A stretch of 64,000 nt of DNA, taken from assembly GCA_039566865.1 (NCBI GenBank), contig CM076943.1, positions 43,036,663-43,100,662 of the forward strand, in the 5' to 3' direction. The translations under genes and the position numbers were made by a program. The notes beneath the pieces were generated by a model. The model was not told the DNA's origin. It saw only the letters and a list, made by a program, of their open reading frames with translations, and ran no database searches. The stretch comes from Aurelia coerulea (lineage: Eukaryota; Cnidaria; Scyphozoa; Semaeostomeae; Ulmaridae). Shown here piece by piece: positions 50,701 through 54,300 of this stretch. Every line of letters begins with the position of its first letter. The first letter of the stretch is position 1.

Positions 50701-52120
50701 ATCCCCGCTTGGAAGGCCACTGCTCAATGAATATCAAAGCAATAATATTGAAAAATGTCTTGTTTTATTGCCAATATGTTCAATTAGGTTCATTAATTTA
50801 CCCAGCCTTAATCGGTCATTCCTTCCCGTGGATATGGGTGATTTTCTGCAGAAAGCCCCTTCCAAAAAAACCTGCAAAAACGAATGAAAACAATGAGCAC
50901 ATTTTCCTCCCTAAAATTGATGACACTCACATAAATTCATGTATTTTGTCCTTTTGGGAGAATAGAATCCCCCTGAAAAGGTCATCGATACCAGGGGGAG
51001 GACTTGTTCATCCTCCCAAGAGGGTAGCACGTGCTAAAGCGTTCACAAATCATTGCTGTAAGGCATTGTAAGGCAGAAATGTTAAGGAAATCTGTTCATG
51101 ATTTTGGGCACGTTTTGAAGGTATTTTGAAGAGGCTTTCTGGACAAAATCCTTCATAATTTCAGAATGGAGTAGCCGATTTCAGTCAGGTAAATTTTATA
51201 GTAGATTTGAACATTTCTACCATAAAGCTATATATTTACCGATATCATTGTCTTGATATCCAGGGAGCCGTGACCTTTCAAACGGGGATTCTTTTTTCTG
51301 ACTCACCCAGTATTTTTTTCACCAATCGTTTCTAGAGTCCAGTATAATTTGGAGGAAAAATTCTGGAACCGTGAAAGAAAATTCGTTTCGTGGGCACACC
51401 CACTTATACATTCATAGATGGAGGGGCCCCCTTGAAAACACGCCCTTGCTGAAGGGTGACCCTCCCTATATGATTGAAATGAAATTTACATAATTTAACT
51501 CAAGTACGCCCCCCCCTCCCCCCCTCAGGATGCAGATCATGCTTCGGAGTCACACCTGTCGATCTTACTCATTTCATATGCATATGGAATGTATTCAAGC
51601 TATATTAGAAATGTTGTTTTCCAGGAAACAGATTCTTTTGACGATATCTAATGCTGCGGTGGGGGTATAATAAGTTTTGTGGGGGACATTTTATACCCAT
51701 TTTGTAGCTATTCTTTCGAAAAATACAATCCATGTCTTCGTATTTGATATTGAGGATAGAAAAGATGTAGGCAACTTCAAGGCAAGAAATTAATTACTAT
51801 TATGAACAAGGTTATATTTGTTAACAAGTATTCCCCCTCCCTACTATGCCTGCTTATTATAAACGATCTATTATCAATGCAAATTAATTCAACTTTTAAA
51901 TCATATCATAACATATTCAATCATTTTAGAAAATCGCAAGCCAAGGGATGTCAAAAGTTGGTTTTCCTTCACACATGGCATGGTTCTTCTCAGTGCAGCT
52001 TTAGCCATTGGTATAGGCTTCTTCGTCACAAAGGAAATTGTGGAAAAGACAGGAGGGGGAGAGAAGAAACAACAGGATGGATTTAAAAAGAGGCAGGAAA
52101 ATTTTAATGAAGTATTTTAA
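14672..52120 (+). CDS. ShK-EGF-ZP domain transmembrane protein gene, seven coding exons
   Basis: Joining 14672-14762, 21367-21495, 35654-35896, 37375-37683, 38399-38621, 49621-49961 and 51930-52120 gives 1527 bases, i.e. 508 codons plus TAA. All six introns are GT-AG. Phases are 1,1,1,1,2,1 and agree at every junction. The product has a hydrophobic signal peptide (about 9-27), a six-cysteine ShK domain (35-72), EGF (75-112), DIDEC-type calcium-binding EGF (114-153), a ZP module (162-387), a furin-like KRNRRS site (393-398), one membrane helix (about 461-479) and a basic tail. ZP proteins of this design are secreted through the membrane, cleaved and polymerise into extracellular matrices; that role is inferred from the family. 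The introns hold ~35 kb of transposons. No symbol is assigned because orthology is unknown. Confidence 0.9.
14894..15258. repeat. Near-perfect palindromic MITE inside the satellite
   Basis: Two arms of roughly 160 bases (about 14894-15057 and 15095-15258) are inverted copies with only a few mismatches. They begin CATGAGTGGTAGGAGACTG and pass through CAATCGCCAAGAAACGTAT and TCCTACGCATGCGTA. The loop is about 40 bases. The element sits inside the CCACCGACCAACC-type tandem region, whose units flank it on both sides. No coding capacity. Confidence 0.85.
15259..15690. repeat. Tandem satellite, ~110-118 bp period
   Basis: The landmark CCATAGCTGTCAC or a close variant recurs at 15293, 15411, 15523 and 15633, so the period is about 110-118 bases. 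The units are C/A-rich on the plus strand with internal ACCGACCA and GACCCACAGACAACAACC motifs. Similar unit fragments lie before the palindrome (about 14828-14893) and at 16826-16893. The array has therefore been split by at least two insertions. Confidence 0.75.
15691..16825. mobile_element. Insertion splitting the satellite, unclassified
   Basis: The satellite stops at about 15690 and resumes at about 16826, so this 1.1 kb probably arrived as an insertion. The left end begins AGCCTGCGTGCAGACTC and soon shows a short inverted match (AGAGTCTGCGCA). I cannot find a convincing inverted counterpart or target duplication at the right end. Open frames within it match nothing I recognise. Confidence 0.4.
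16909..17453 (+). pseudogene. PIF/Harbinger-like transposase N-terminal fragment
   Basis: The frame from 17106 reads MADFQSNMLKWKLVA, then RGYCSTIVRELQIEDCASYKE and IMRMKHEQF. In the +1 shifted frame near 17330 it continues LEILKLIEKDITPQQ and a short RLTLK-like stretch. This pattern (RELQIED, then xxMRMxxxxF, then LxxIxxxI) matches the N-terminal region of animal Harbinger transposases as I remember them. The catalytic domain is absent and a frameshift lies near 17340. Upstream, 16909-17030 holds two copies of GGTCAAACGCATCCAACATT, which may be the element's end region. Confidence 0.45.
17541..18280. repeat. Nested MITEs: outer element with ATAAGCAATTT ends
   Basis: The outer ends AATAAGCAATTTGAGCGAA (from 17541) and the inverted form finishing near 18276 include TGACGTCATA on both sides. 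Between them lie two further inverted-repeat elements. One is at 17573-18069. The other is a palindrome at about 18083-18240 whose arms contain GACAAACGAAAACGAGGC, GATTGTTTTTTCGCCTCTT and TCTCTTTATCGTG. No transposase is present. Confidence 0.7.
17573..18069. repeat. TA-flanked MITE with GCCTGTGTTCCAGACCAC ends
   Basis: The left end GCCTGTGTTCCAGACCACTT at about 17575 and the right end, its inverted copy closing at about 18068, continue for ~65 bases (GGAAAGTGGTCTGTGTAACC, then CACTAATCCGTGTTCA). TA lies at each outer edge. The terminal repeat itself contains a smaller palindrome (CCAGACCACTT / GGAAAGTGGTCTG), so each end can fold separately. Confidence 0.75.
18281..21362. other. Intron 1, remaining AT-rich sequence
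   Basis: No gene is recognisable. There are homopolymer tracts (C-run near 18878-18890, G-run near 20993-21004) and GGGGCTTA-type sequences at 20757-20800 and 20993-21075. The latter look like ends of a small element but give no clear inverted pair. The stretch around 19440-20740 has several open frames without any protein family I know. Confidence 0.4.
21367..21495 (+). CDS. ZP gene exon 2: ShK-type domain
   Basis: Acceptor ATAG at 21363-21366; donor GTAAGT at 21496. The 43 residues hold six cysteines at protein positions 35, 42, 50, 65, 69 and 72, with the CVD start and the CxxxCGxC finish of ShK domains. ShK domains occur both in ion-channel toxins and in many extracellular proteins and enzymes. 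Here the domain belongs to a membrane protein, so a toxin role is not indicated. The exon is separated from exon 1 by 6.6 kb and from exon 3 by 14.2 kb of repeat-filled intron. Confidence 0.88.
22249..22647 (+). repeat. 5' LTR of the plus-strand BEL element
   Basis: Begins TGTTCAGAAGAC and ends CTTCCAAACA (TG...CA). It is 399 bases against 398 in the 3' LTR; they differ at only a handful of positions, for example ACAGTGAAACT versus ACAATGAAACT and one base missing in the GTTTACGTCG tract. A TATA-like AGTATAAATTAGG lies at about 22557, some 90 bases before the LTR end. Confidence 0.93.
22650..22665 (+). other. Primer-binding site, initiator tRNA-Met type
   Basis: TGGTAGCAGAGGGTAG starts two bases after the 5' LTR. 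It matches the complement of the 3' end of animal initiator methionine tRNA at 14 of 16 positions by my comparison from memory. This would prime minus-strand DNA synthesis. Confidence 0.65.
22716..23809 (+). pseudogene. BEL gag, N-terminal part with coiled coil and DUF1759
   Basis: The likely start is the ATG at 22716 (MTSNAGEEGRTED). Residues ~20-60 are a charged heptad-rich coiled coil (LEESLESLKQEKAKAKS). From about 23430 the frame carries the DUF1759 capsid-like region: IPVFSGDKRKYEKWKAAF, then LLQLRQYLSGVALEAI and RLERKFGG. The frame is intact until 23809, where a hAT-like element interrupts it. The coding sequence resumes at 24744 with PYIKLLKKLQETLL-type sequence. Confidence 0.9.
23810..24743. 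mobile_element. hAT-like MITE inserted in BEL gag
   Basis: The ends AGGAGCGGATCC and GGATCCGCGCCT are inverted copies of the CAGGxGCGGATCC type common in hAT elements. The flanks repeat GGTCTCC (23803-23809 and 24744-24750, eight bases with one mismatch). Removing the insert restores a continuous gag frame across the junction, which confirms the boundaries. The interior (~930 bp) holds repeated AGTCTGAAACCGGTCACC words at 24180-24310 and no transposase. Confidence 0.85.
24751..25751 (+). pseudogene. BEL gag end and protease
   Basis: From 24751 the frame runs through a region ending in zinc-knuckle cysteines (CKVCNGRHGVWAC, then CFRCLGDDHSGNQC) at about 25062-25200. It breaks by frameshift/stop at 25211 and continues in the frame containing SRVCDIRGCQETHNKLLH. 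The retropepsin core follows as ALLDDASTQTYVNEDVAAELG near 25512-25575. The usual glycine after the catalytic aspartate is replaced by alanine (DDAS rather than DDGS), likely a lesion. A stop at 25749 then separates it from the reverse transcriptase frame. Confidence 0.85.
25776..27224 (+). pseudogene. BEL reverse transcriptase
   Basis: The 482-residue frame has DLLIGIDYLDLHY, then TPLGWTCVG (BEL linker), VFDASAKYEGTSLNDMI, VFGITSSPFQTQFV and the active-site box TYMDDSMDS. Motif A reads VVCNIAEMYLRI, where the family has a catalytic aspartate in place of the asparagine. That change alone should kill the polymerase. The frame ends at 27222-27224 shortly before the RNase H region. Confidence 0.9.
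27262..28461 (+). pseudogene. BEL RNase H and truncated integrase
   Basis: RNase H is recognisable by HVFSDASGEAYGAVVYARY, then SIPRMELMGAVTGLRLA, KFWCDSMN and TKDNPADHLTRG. The integrase zinc-binding segment follows (KLIVKFYHEKDHHTGGTNQTL) and the frame stops at 28459-28461 after VMGVFS. Only about 70 bases separate this from the 3' LTR. The DDE catalytic core and the C-terminal DUF5641 region are therefore deleted. Confidence 0.88.
28532..28929 (+). repeat. 3' LTR of the plus-strand BEL element
   Basis: Same TGTTCAGAAGAC...CCAAACA boundaries as the 5' LTR, preceded by the purine tract AAGGAAGGGGAGGA at 28518-28531 and followed by the GTGAA target duplication. Confidence 0.93.
30411..31110. 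repeat. Remnants of two small inverted-repeat elements
   Basis: 30411-30545 matches the second TAAGAAACT-type MITE seen at 13337-13530, without its right end. From 30563 a GGGTGTCCCAAATAAATT end begins a ~500-bp element. Inner arms at about 30716-30775 and 30947-31010 are inverted copies (shared GACCTTCA, CAGACCAAATTTGCCTGA and CTGAAACCAGC blocks). The right terminus is not preserved. Confidence 0.5.
31462..32333. other. Intron 2, no gene recognised
   Basis: Open frames on both strands between 31692 and 32117 overlap each other and show no motif or family I recognise. No repeat boundary is clear until the G-run at 32334. Confidence 0.4.
32334..33592. mobile_element. GGGGGTACTC-ended element carrying a LINE 3' end
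   Basis: A 22-base G-run at 32334-32355 leads into TACTCTGGTAT. An inverted counterpart (ATACCTGAGTACACCCCCC) lies at 33573-33591. Both shoulders have TTTTTTGGGT words, five in 32391-32490 and one near 33538. The core is occupied by a LINE fragment that appears to have inserted into this element. No target duplication could be fixed because of the homopolymers. Confidence 0.5.
32650..33507 (-). pseudogene. LINE 3' end (CR1/L2/Jockey group), 5' truncated
   Basis: The minus-strand frame 33472-32807 (221 residues) is uninterrupted and covers the C terminus of the polyprotein: ENLLGITFDKSLSFKQHV, then AFVLSHFSYCPLVWMF, HIEERALRIAYKDY and the end FKKRIRCWNGGTCNCRLC. The catalytic YADD box is upstream of the truncation and absent. 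Downstream of the stop is ~150 bases of 3' UTR and an AAT-repeat tail (32656-32673 on the plus strand as ATT repeats), as in LINEs that end in a microsatellite. Lack of damage suggests a fairly recent 5'-truncated insertion. Confidence 0.88.
33593..35653. other. Intron 2 remainder with one half repeat
   Basis: At about 34114 a TA followed by CCGGGTGACCCAAAAAAAG resembles the ends of the CCGGGTG long-TIR family (7108, 36023), but no matching right end is found. Elsewhere the sequence is AT-rich without recognisable genes. A short pyrimidine tract precedes the exon 3 acceptor at 35653. Confidence 0.4.
35654..35896 (+). CDS. ZP gene exon 3: two EGF domains
   Basis: Acceptor CTAG at 35650-35653; donor GTAAGA at 35897. 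It encodes 81 residues. The first EGF domain runs from C75 to C112 (six cysteines: 75, 84, 90, 100, 102, 112). The second begins DIDEC (114-118) and ends at C153, with the calcium-binding consensus including the aspartate/asparagine and aromatic positions (IGNYTCQC). Both domains on one symmetrical phase-1 exon is typical of shuffled extracellular modules. Possible N-glycosylation sites include N80, N111, N137 and N149. Confidence 0.92.
36023..36906. mobile_element. 884-bp TA-flanked MITE with ~300-bp inverted repeats
   Basis: The ends CCGGGTGCGCCAAAATAAAC (36023) and the inverted copy finishing at 36906 are flanked by TA on both sides (36021-36022, 36907-36908). The arms match for about 300 bases with modest divergence. 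Shared blocks are TGACTTAATCTTTAGCAGAA, TTTCGTTTTCGAAAACACTG and CATGAATGGACAAAGAGAA. The unique centre is only ~280 bases. It lies in intron 3 of the ZP gene. A diverged end of the same family is near 13970-14025. Confidence 0.9.
36909..37370. other. Intron 3, right part
   Basis: No gene or repeat boundary recognised; a pyrimidine-rich tract (CTTTCTTTCTCTCTCTCTTT) near 37253 and the acceptor region follow. Confidence 0.4.
37375..37683 (+). CDS. ZP gene exon 4: ZP-N half
   Basis: Acceptor GCAG at 37371-37374; donor GTAAAA at 37684. The exon encodes residues 155-257. After DGSNRIVC comes SSMTLYLDNRTQL, then LNDTSC, YDKCGTT and YENEVTW. That is the cysteine and hydrophobic spacing of the ZP-N immunoglobulin-like polymerisation subdomain. 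The donor is a weaker match than the others (GTAAAA), but the phase and the domain continuity into exon 5 support it. Confidence 0.88.
37684..38398. other. Intron 4 of the ZP gene
   Basis: Fully intronic, 715 bases, AT-rich, with a short C-run near 38255. No repeat structure or separate gene is evident. Confidence 0.5.
38399..38621 (+). CDS. ZP gene exon 5: start of ZP-C half
   Basis: Acceptor TTTTAG ending at 38398; donor GTACGT at 38622. It encodes residues 258-331 plus two bases. The protein contains FTVSLSMYQNSTF, then RLYFEVQV, LVLLIEKCSATPT and YDLIKDR, the order seen in ZP-C subdomains, where the cysteine in CSATP pairs further downstream. The exon ends in phase 2, the only change of phase in the gene. 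The following 11-kb intron contains the Rep/transposase dimer. Confidence 0.88.
39477..39517. repeat. 41-bp terminal direct repeat, copy 1 (left end)
   Basis: Starts with the perfect hairpin TGCGT-AATC-ACGCA directly after the target TA, continues through ACCAACATTGT and ends in GGGGGAGGGG. Identical copies are at 43956-43996 and 48436-48476. Confidence 0.93.
40080..41195 (+). CDS. Tc1/mariner/IS630-type DD34E transposase, unit 1
   Basis: 371 residues, one uninterrupted exon. Residues ~12-50 form a helix-turn-helix (KIRAMAYVLRRNGTKMATIA, then SVAAVYRCWKDG). A basic linker with GRPKK (67-71) resembles the AT-hook/GRPR motif of Tc1 transposases. The RNase H-like core has D167 (MYLDGVSF), D269 (FVMDNDPCQ) and E304 (SPDLNPIENVF): 34 residues separate the second and third, the DD34E spacing of Tc1-like enzymes. 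The protein should cut at terminal inverted repeats and insert at TA, which agrees with the TA flanks. Where many Tc1 enzymes have histidine after DNDPC there is glutamine. It differs from the unit 2 copy only at residue 240 (Asn here). The length is normal, so it is probably functional. Confidence 0.93.
   Translation: MAKSAVRKTKAIDPKIRAMAYVLRRNGTKMATIAKKLHISVAAVYRCWKDGELSCKGEKREKICKGGRPKKLSARTKARFIRQFSKAREKNVNVKVMDVVKEAELQGLASYRTFARILNCAGFKHLQPRKKGLLSCKDKQARLQYARKMLRKHRSSFWTEDIAMYLDGVSFVHKFNPFRDAKTPSGRVWRKASEGLQWTTKGSKNLPGGRRVYVLVGIKFGVGVTLVKTYKHMTGKYFANFVKNDLEKALKRGKVKDRKAKGMKYFVMDNDPCQKSAAAKSALKEIGANVVEIPPRSPDLNPIENVFHNVRRELRKQALEQTLVHEDFAAFEKRVVATLHNFSRQVIDRTIENMDTRLKAIVQNKGYRTKY
41196..41778. 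other. Convergent intergenic region, unit 1
   Basis: This 583-bp spacer lies between the stop codons of the transposase and Rep genes. It contains several CGATTGACA-like words (about 41359, 41373 and 41527) on the plus strand and an ACGATTGACAC...GTCAATCG inverted pairing with 41743. No AATAAA is evident on either strand close to the stops. Confidence 0.5.
41779..43179 (-). CDS. Rep protein: HUH endonuclease and SF3-type helicase, unit 1
   Basis: 466 residues without introns, start ATG at 43179. The N-terminal domain has rolling-circle motif I (YLVTYS, 45-50), motif II KHFHLAI with the HUH pair H94/H96, and motif III YAKK with the likely nicking tyrosine Y136 and K139. The helicase domain has Walker A GPANCGKT (306-313), a Walker B-like VIIFNDF (344-350) and a sensor-like PVFCTSK (391-397). 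A conserved DDRESEMMRVRW stretch follows. This architecture is that of CRESS-DNA virus Reps, which nick an origin hairpin and unwind DNA for rolling-circle replication. Walker B lacks the first acidic residue and motif C ends in lysine where asparagine is usual. The Rep differs from the unit 2 copy only by a synonymous change. Whether the source was a virus or a plasmid-like replicon is open. Confidence 0.9.
   Translation of the reverse strand: MASNTFQESIDVETNEVEVECEGGNDEQDIEFAAVFQPTCARKVYLVTYSRANVKRFDRQSFAAVVVSAFQVTGLVDVKQWACSMEEHKDGGKHFHLAILLGKQRRWKKVKEHIGKTHGISVHFSGHKCYFTAYKYAKKYDKHFVCSPGHPKKIQPPKTLRASSAKKRRKAKATRYTNKDVADLILNENVRSRLELMALAKDTKQRKGDALLYDFLLAKSEKAVSELIETVWAIETAEENIERARQSRMDILNNALNADCVCNGEWRECAEEILQLNHMDAGKFKNAFVDLLEKGRGKGRNILITGPANCGKTFILDPLRIIYKCFVNPATCTYALMGVETAEVIIFNDFRFNPIIIPWADLLLLLEGQPMHLSTPKTHFAKDIVLESDTPVFCTSKGPILYVKGGSIDDRESEMMRVRWRHIEFRHQIEIEKQKCIQPCAYCFSHFLLDGHVTSTAQAHENAPQN
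43180..43955. other. Rep upstream region and right inverted repeat, unit 1
   Basis: Contains the presumed Rep promoter (AT-rich, reading leftward), a TATGACGTCACA CRE-like site at about 43622, and the C-rich right inverted repeat with ACAATGTTGGT at 43881-43891. A TA at 43912-43913 follows after CACTGATCACCAGA. The 44 bases 43912-43955 between this TA and the next unit may be leftover flanking DNA from an earlier site. Confidence 0.55.
43956..43996. repeat. 41-bp direct repeat, copy 2 (dimer junction)
   Basis: Identical to the left-end copy, here preceded by GAGAAA rather than by TA. It marks the head-to-tail joint of the two units, so only the outer ends of the dimer carry the target duplication. 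Confidence 0.93.
44559..45674 (+). CDS. Tc1/mariner/IS630-type DD34E transposase, unit 2
   Basis: 371 residues, identical to the unit 1 transposase except Asp at residue 240 instead of Asn, plus one synonymous C/G difference near 44717. The change lies between the first and second catalytic aspartates, in KYFADFVKND. All catalytic residues (D167, D269, E304) and the helix-turn-helix are intact. Family comparison would be needed to say which residue is ancestral. Confidence 0.93.
   Translation: MAKSAVRKTKAIDPKIRAMAYVLRRNGTKMATIAKKLHISVAAVYRCWKDGELSCKGEKREKICKGGRPKKLSARTKARFIRQFSKAREKNVNVKVMDVVKEAELQGLASYRTFARILNCAGFKHLQPRKKGLLSCKDKQARLQYARKMLRKHRSSFWTEDIAMYLDGVSFVHKFNPFRDAKTPSGRVWRKASEGLQWTTKGSKNLPGGRRVYVLVGIKFGVGVTLVKTYKHMTGKYFADFVKNDLEKALKRGKVKDRKAKGMKYFVMDNDPCQKSAAAKSALKEIGANVVEIPPRSPDLNPIENVFHNVRRELRKQALEQTLVHEDFAAFEKRVVATLHNFSRQVIDRTIENMDTRLKAIVQNKGYRTKY
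45675..46257. other. Convergent intergenic region, unit 2
   Basis: Same 583-bp spacer as in unit 1, with no difference that I found. Confidence 0.5.
46258..47658 (-). CDS. Rep protein: HUH endonuclease and SF3-type helicase, unit 2
   Basis: 466 residues, protein-identical to unit 1; one synonymous difference (TAT versus TAC for the tyrosine in ILYVKGG, near 46453). HUH motif H94/H96, tyrosine Y136, Walker A 306-313 and the remaining motifs are all retained. Two intact copies, when every other transposon protein in the window is broken, argue for recent arrival and for recent selection on the element. Confidence 0.9.
   Translation of the reverse strand: MASNTFQESIDVETNEVEVECEGGNDEQDIEFAAVFQPTCARKVYLVTYSRANVKRFDRQSFAAVVVSAFQVTGLVDVKQWACSMEEHKDGGKHFHLAILLGKQRRWKKVKEHIGKTHGISVHFSGHKCYFTAYKYAKKYDKHFVCSPGHPKKIQPPKTLRASSAKKRRKAKATRYTNKDVADLILNENVRSRLELMALAKDTKQRKGDALLYDFLLAKSEKAVSELIETVWAIETAEENIERARQSRMDILNNALNADCVCNGEWRECAEEILQLNHMDAGKFKNAFVDLLEKGRGKGRNILITGPANCGKTFILDPLRIIYKCFVNPATCTYALMGVETAEVIIFNDFRFNPIIIPWADLLLLLEGQPMHLSTPKTHFAKDIVLESDTPVFCTSKGPILYVKGGSIDDRESEMMRVRWRHIEFRHQIEIEKQKCIQPCAYCFSHFLLDGHVTSTAQAHENAPQN
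47659..48435. other. Rep upstream region and right inverted repeat, unit 2
   Basis: Equivalent to 43180-43955, with one extra C in the C-run near 48351. The inverse motif ACAATGTTGGT is at 48361-48371. Confidence 0.55.
48436..48476. repeat. 41-bp direct repeat, copy 3 (right end)
   Basis: A third start of the unit, cut after GGGGGAGGGG and followed at once by the target TA (48477-48478). The element therefore ends with a truncated left end and not with its right inverted repeat. Confidence 0.93.
48966..49620. other. Intron 5, right end
   Basis: A short inverted pair around AATGCAAGCTTTTAACCTTG / GTGCTAAAAGCTTGCAT (about 49089-49155) is centred on a TTTAAAGGGATT segment; it is too small to classify. 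No gene is recognisable before exon 6. Confidence 0.4.
49621..49961 (+). CDS. ZP gene exon 6: end of ZP-C and cleavage site
   Basis: Acceptor TTACAG ending at 49620; donor GTAAGC at 49962. It continues the ZP-C fold with MRFSFVSFKFY, then QVYLHCQILMC and CISGCQG (cysteines at about 369, 374, 383 and 387). It then gives KRNRRS at 393-398, matching the furin-type consensus cleavage site that releases mature ZP proteins. The remaining part (about 399-445) is a polar linker towards the membrane. Confidence 0.9.
50680..51310. mobile_element. 631-bp TA-flanked MITE with GGGTGAGTCAGAAA ends
   Basis: The left end CTGGTGAGTCAGAAAACAGA at 50680 and the right end, the inverted form closing CTGACTCACCCAG at 51310, are both bordered by TA (50678-50679, 51311-51312). 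The inner part includes ATCCCCCTGAA and CATCGATACCAGGGGG. It lies in intron 6. A second, left-truncated copy is at 54301-54809. No coding capacity is assigned. Confidence 0.8.
51313..51927. other. Intron 6, right part
   Basis: No gene or repeat is recognised. A C-rich run lies at about 51508-51525 and poly-pyrimidine sequence runs up to the exon 7 acceptor. Confidence 0.4.
51930..52120 (+). CDS. ZP gene exon 7: transmembrane helix, tail and stop
   Basis: Acceptor TTTTAG ending at 51929; stop TAA at 52118-52120. It encodes residues 446-508. The segment HGMVLLSAALAIGIGFFVT (461-479) is a single membrane-spanning helix near the C terminus, as expected for a ZP precursor. It is followed by a charged cytoplasmic tail ending NEVF. 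No convincing poly(A) signal lies close downstream; the nearest AATAAA I see is at 53159, and a repeat lies in between. Confidence 0.88.
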
Positions 52121-52421
52121 CCCTATGAATACCGGTTTTTCGACCTCAATGGTACCGGGGGGGGGGGGGGGCGCTAAGTACCCCTCCATAAATTCGTCAA
52201 TATTACATATATGAGTACGAAACTTGGTACAATGGTGTACATTACCAAAAGCTGCACATTTGTCTACTTTCTTAATTTTCCTTACATCCATAACATCACT
52301 ATGACGTCATAATTGAGCGAAATGGCAATATTTGCTCACTATTGGCAACATTTAGATTTTTATTTGGTAATTTTTTTCTTGCTGTTACTAGAATGTATCA
52401 CAAAGCATCAACAAGTAAAAA

Positions 52422-53893
52422 CAGGGGCGGCGCTGAGGGGTATTCAAGGTATTCACTGAATACCTATATTTTTGCAAAGATTTCTTAATATTTTTAACCT
52501 TCGAAAATAAGTTTCCTGCAACAACCCTATGTGTGGAGTAGATGCTGAATTTGGTGAAAGAACCCTTTTATGATGTCAGAAATGACGCACTGACTATATT
52601 TATTTTCCATTTTGTCTCAAAGAAAGAGGATAATTGCTCGCTAATCCGTTGAGGAATTTGTTTCTAAGAGAATATGATAGGCTATTGATATCAGGGATTA
52701 TTGGCCGCGAGGTATTCAGAGGCCATCGTGAATACTAACTCTTTGTTTCCGTCGCCCTCTGTGACGTTGACAGCCATTGAACATTCGGCCTCACAACAAA
52801 GAGTTTCTAAACTGAACATATTCAGTTTTCATTCTGAATACTACGGGGAGGTTCCCTTGTGTCTTCGCTTTCAATGTCCGTTGTCAGGGACGTAGGAAGG
52901 ATCTCAAACTTGAGGGGGCACGACACTTCAAGGGCACTTTTTTCATTAAGCTAAAGGGGCACTTCCTGAAAATAAAAAGGGCACTTCTTTGTTTATTGCA
53001 AAATCTTGGGGGGGGGGGGGCACGTGCCCCCAGTGCCCTCCCGGTTCCTACGTCTCTGTCCGTTGTGTATGATGGATTGGGTTTTAGGAAACGACTCGTA
53101 GCAAGTATCGTTGGGGTCAGAGTTGGGGTTTTTCTCAATTTCATTTATTTGCGATCGGAATAAAGAAATCAGCTCACTCACAAGCAGCTTCCATTGATAA
53201 GGTAGAAGGCCAATAACAACGTACATCACATCAGTGTAATTTATAGCTATCGGTTTGAAGGGTCCATGATCATGCGAGTGCGAGTTTCTAATATCTTGAA
53301 AGAAAAAACGTTCAAATTCTCTTAGATTTACTTTATGAAACGTTGAATGCCACTAAGGAATGTAGCAGAGAGCTTCAGAATCCAGACAAGATCATATTTG
53401 GAGGATTTTGAGAAGGTGGAGATCCCTCTTACGGGGCCATGGTATTCAGGTCGAAATCTCAATACCTTGCCTTTTTGGTGGCTTTCCAGAGGCGGCAAGT
53501 CTCCGCGTGTTTTGATTGCATCATGATATCTGATAATAACTTTAACCCTTGCGGTTTAAAGCCCCAGTCCCTTTCTCTTCCTCCTGTTCTGTTCGTTCAT
53601 CTGTCGTGGGTTTCCGAAGCACGAGGGATTTTCCTGGTCTTTTTCAAAGTTAAAAGACTTCACTAGTAGGCTTTAACTACTTTTGACATGTGATATGCTA
53701 CTACTTTCTGTTGTACAATGATTCCAGGAGAGAAACCTTTTCCACGAACAACTTATGAAAGGCTCTTTGCGACGTTTTAGAATACCTTAAAACCAATTTT
53801 TTCAGGGTAGGGGCATGCCCTGCACCCCTCTCGAGAGAGGGCCCTTTTCCTACAATTTGAATACCTATTTATTTTTGGTCCCAGCCGCCCCTG
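52422..53893. mobile_element. hAT-like element with CAGGGGCGG ends
   Basis: The left end CAGGGGCGGCGCTG (52422) and right end CCAGCCGCCCCTG (closing 53893) are inverted copies of the typical hAT terminus. Both are followed inward by GTATTCA words (GAATACCTAT on each side). I could not find a matching 8-bp duplication outside, so one flank may have changed. A smaller hAT MITE (52885-53058) sits inside. No transposase frame is recognisable. Confidence 0.6.
52885..53058. mobile_element. 174-bp hAT MITE with perfect 8-bp target duplication
   Basis: Ends CAGGGACGTAGGAA and TTCCTACGTCTCTG; the direct repeat TCCGTTGT lies on both sides (52877-52884, 53059-53066). The interior has GGGGGCAC/GTGCCCCC repeats and a 12-base G-run at about 53009-53020. 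A clean, recent non-autonomous insertion. Confidence 0.9.
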
Positions 53894-54300
53894 CCCCATG
53901 GCCAATAGAAAAGACACGCAACGTTAAACTACATACAATGTACACTGCGAATTATTAAAACCTAATGGATACTATATATTAGATTCTGTCTAATATTAGA
54001 TGTCGGGTCAGGTTTGTGATGAAATTTAAATGTCACGAGCGCAGCTCCTCGTGGGTTTGAGGTCGCAAACTATGCCCGGCATCCAATGTGAAACAGAACT
54101 TACAAAGAAACAGAACATTTAAGTCAAGGGATTTCGTGGTTGCTTGGTACTGAAGTTACAAAAGACTTTTGGTCAAACCGACCAGTTTGGTGAATGAAAC
54201 GTAACATCAATTCGAGTATATTTCTGTTCAAATCATTAGAAAAGTCTTGATCACCATATATTAAAAGCTGCATCAGAGCATCATTTGAAAGATCGGTCCT
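53894..54300. other. Intergenic, nothing recognised
   Basis: AT-rich sequence between two repeats with no gene or site that I can support. Confidence 0.4.

Noticed and set aside
52121..53164. AATAAA at 53159 as the poly(A) signal of the ZP gene
   Set aside because: It is more than 1 kb downstream and beyond a MITE insertion; not enough evidence to assign it.
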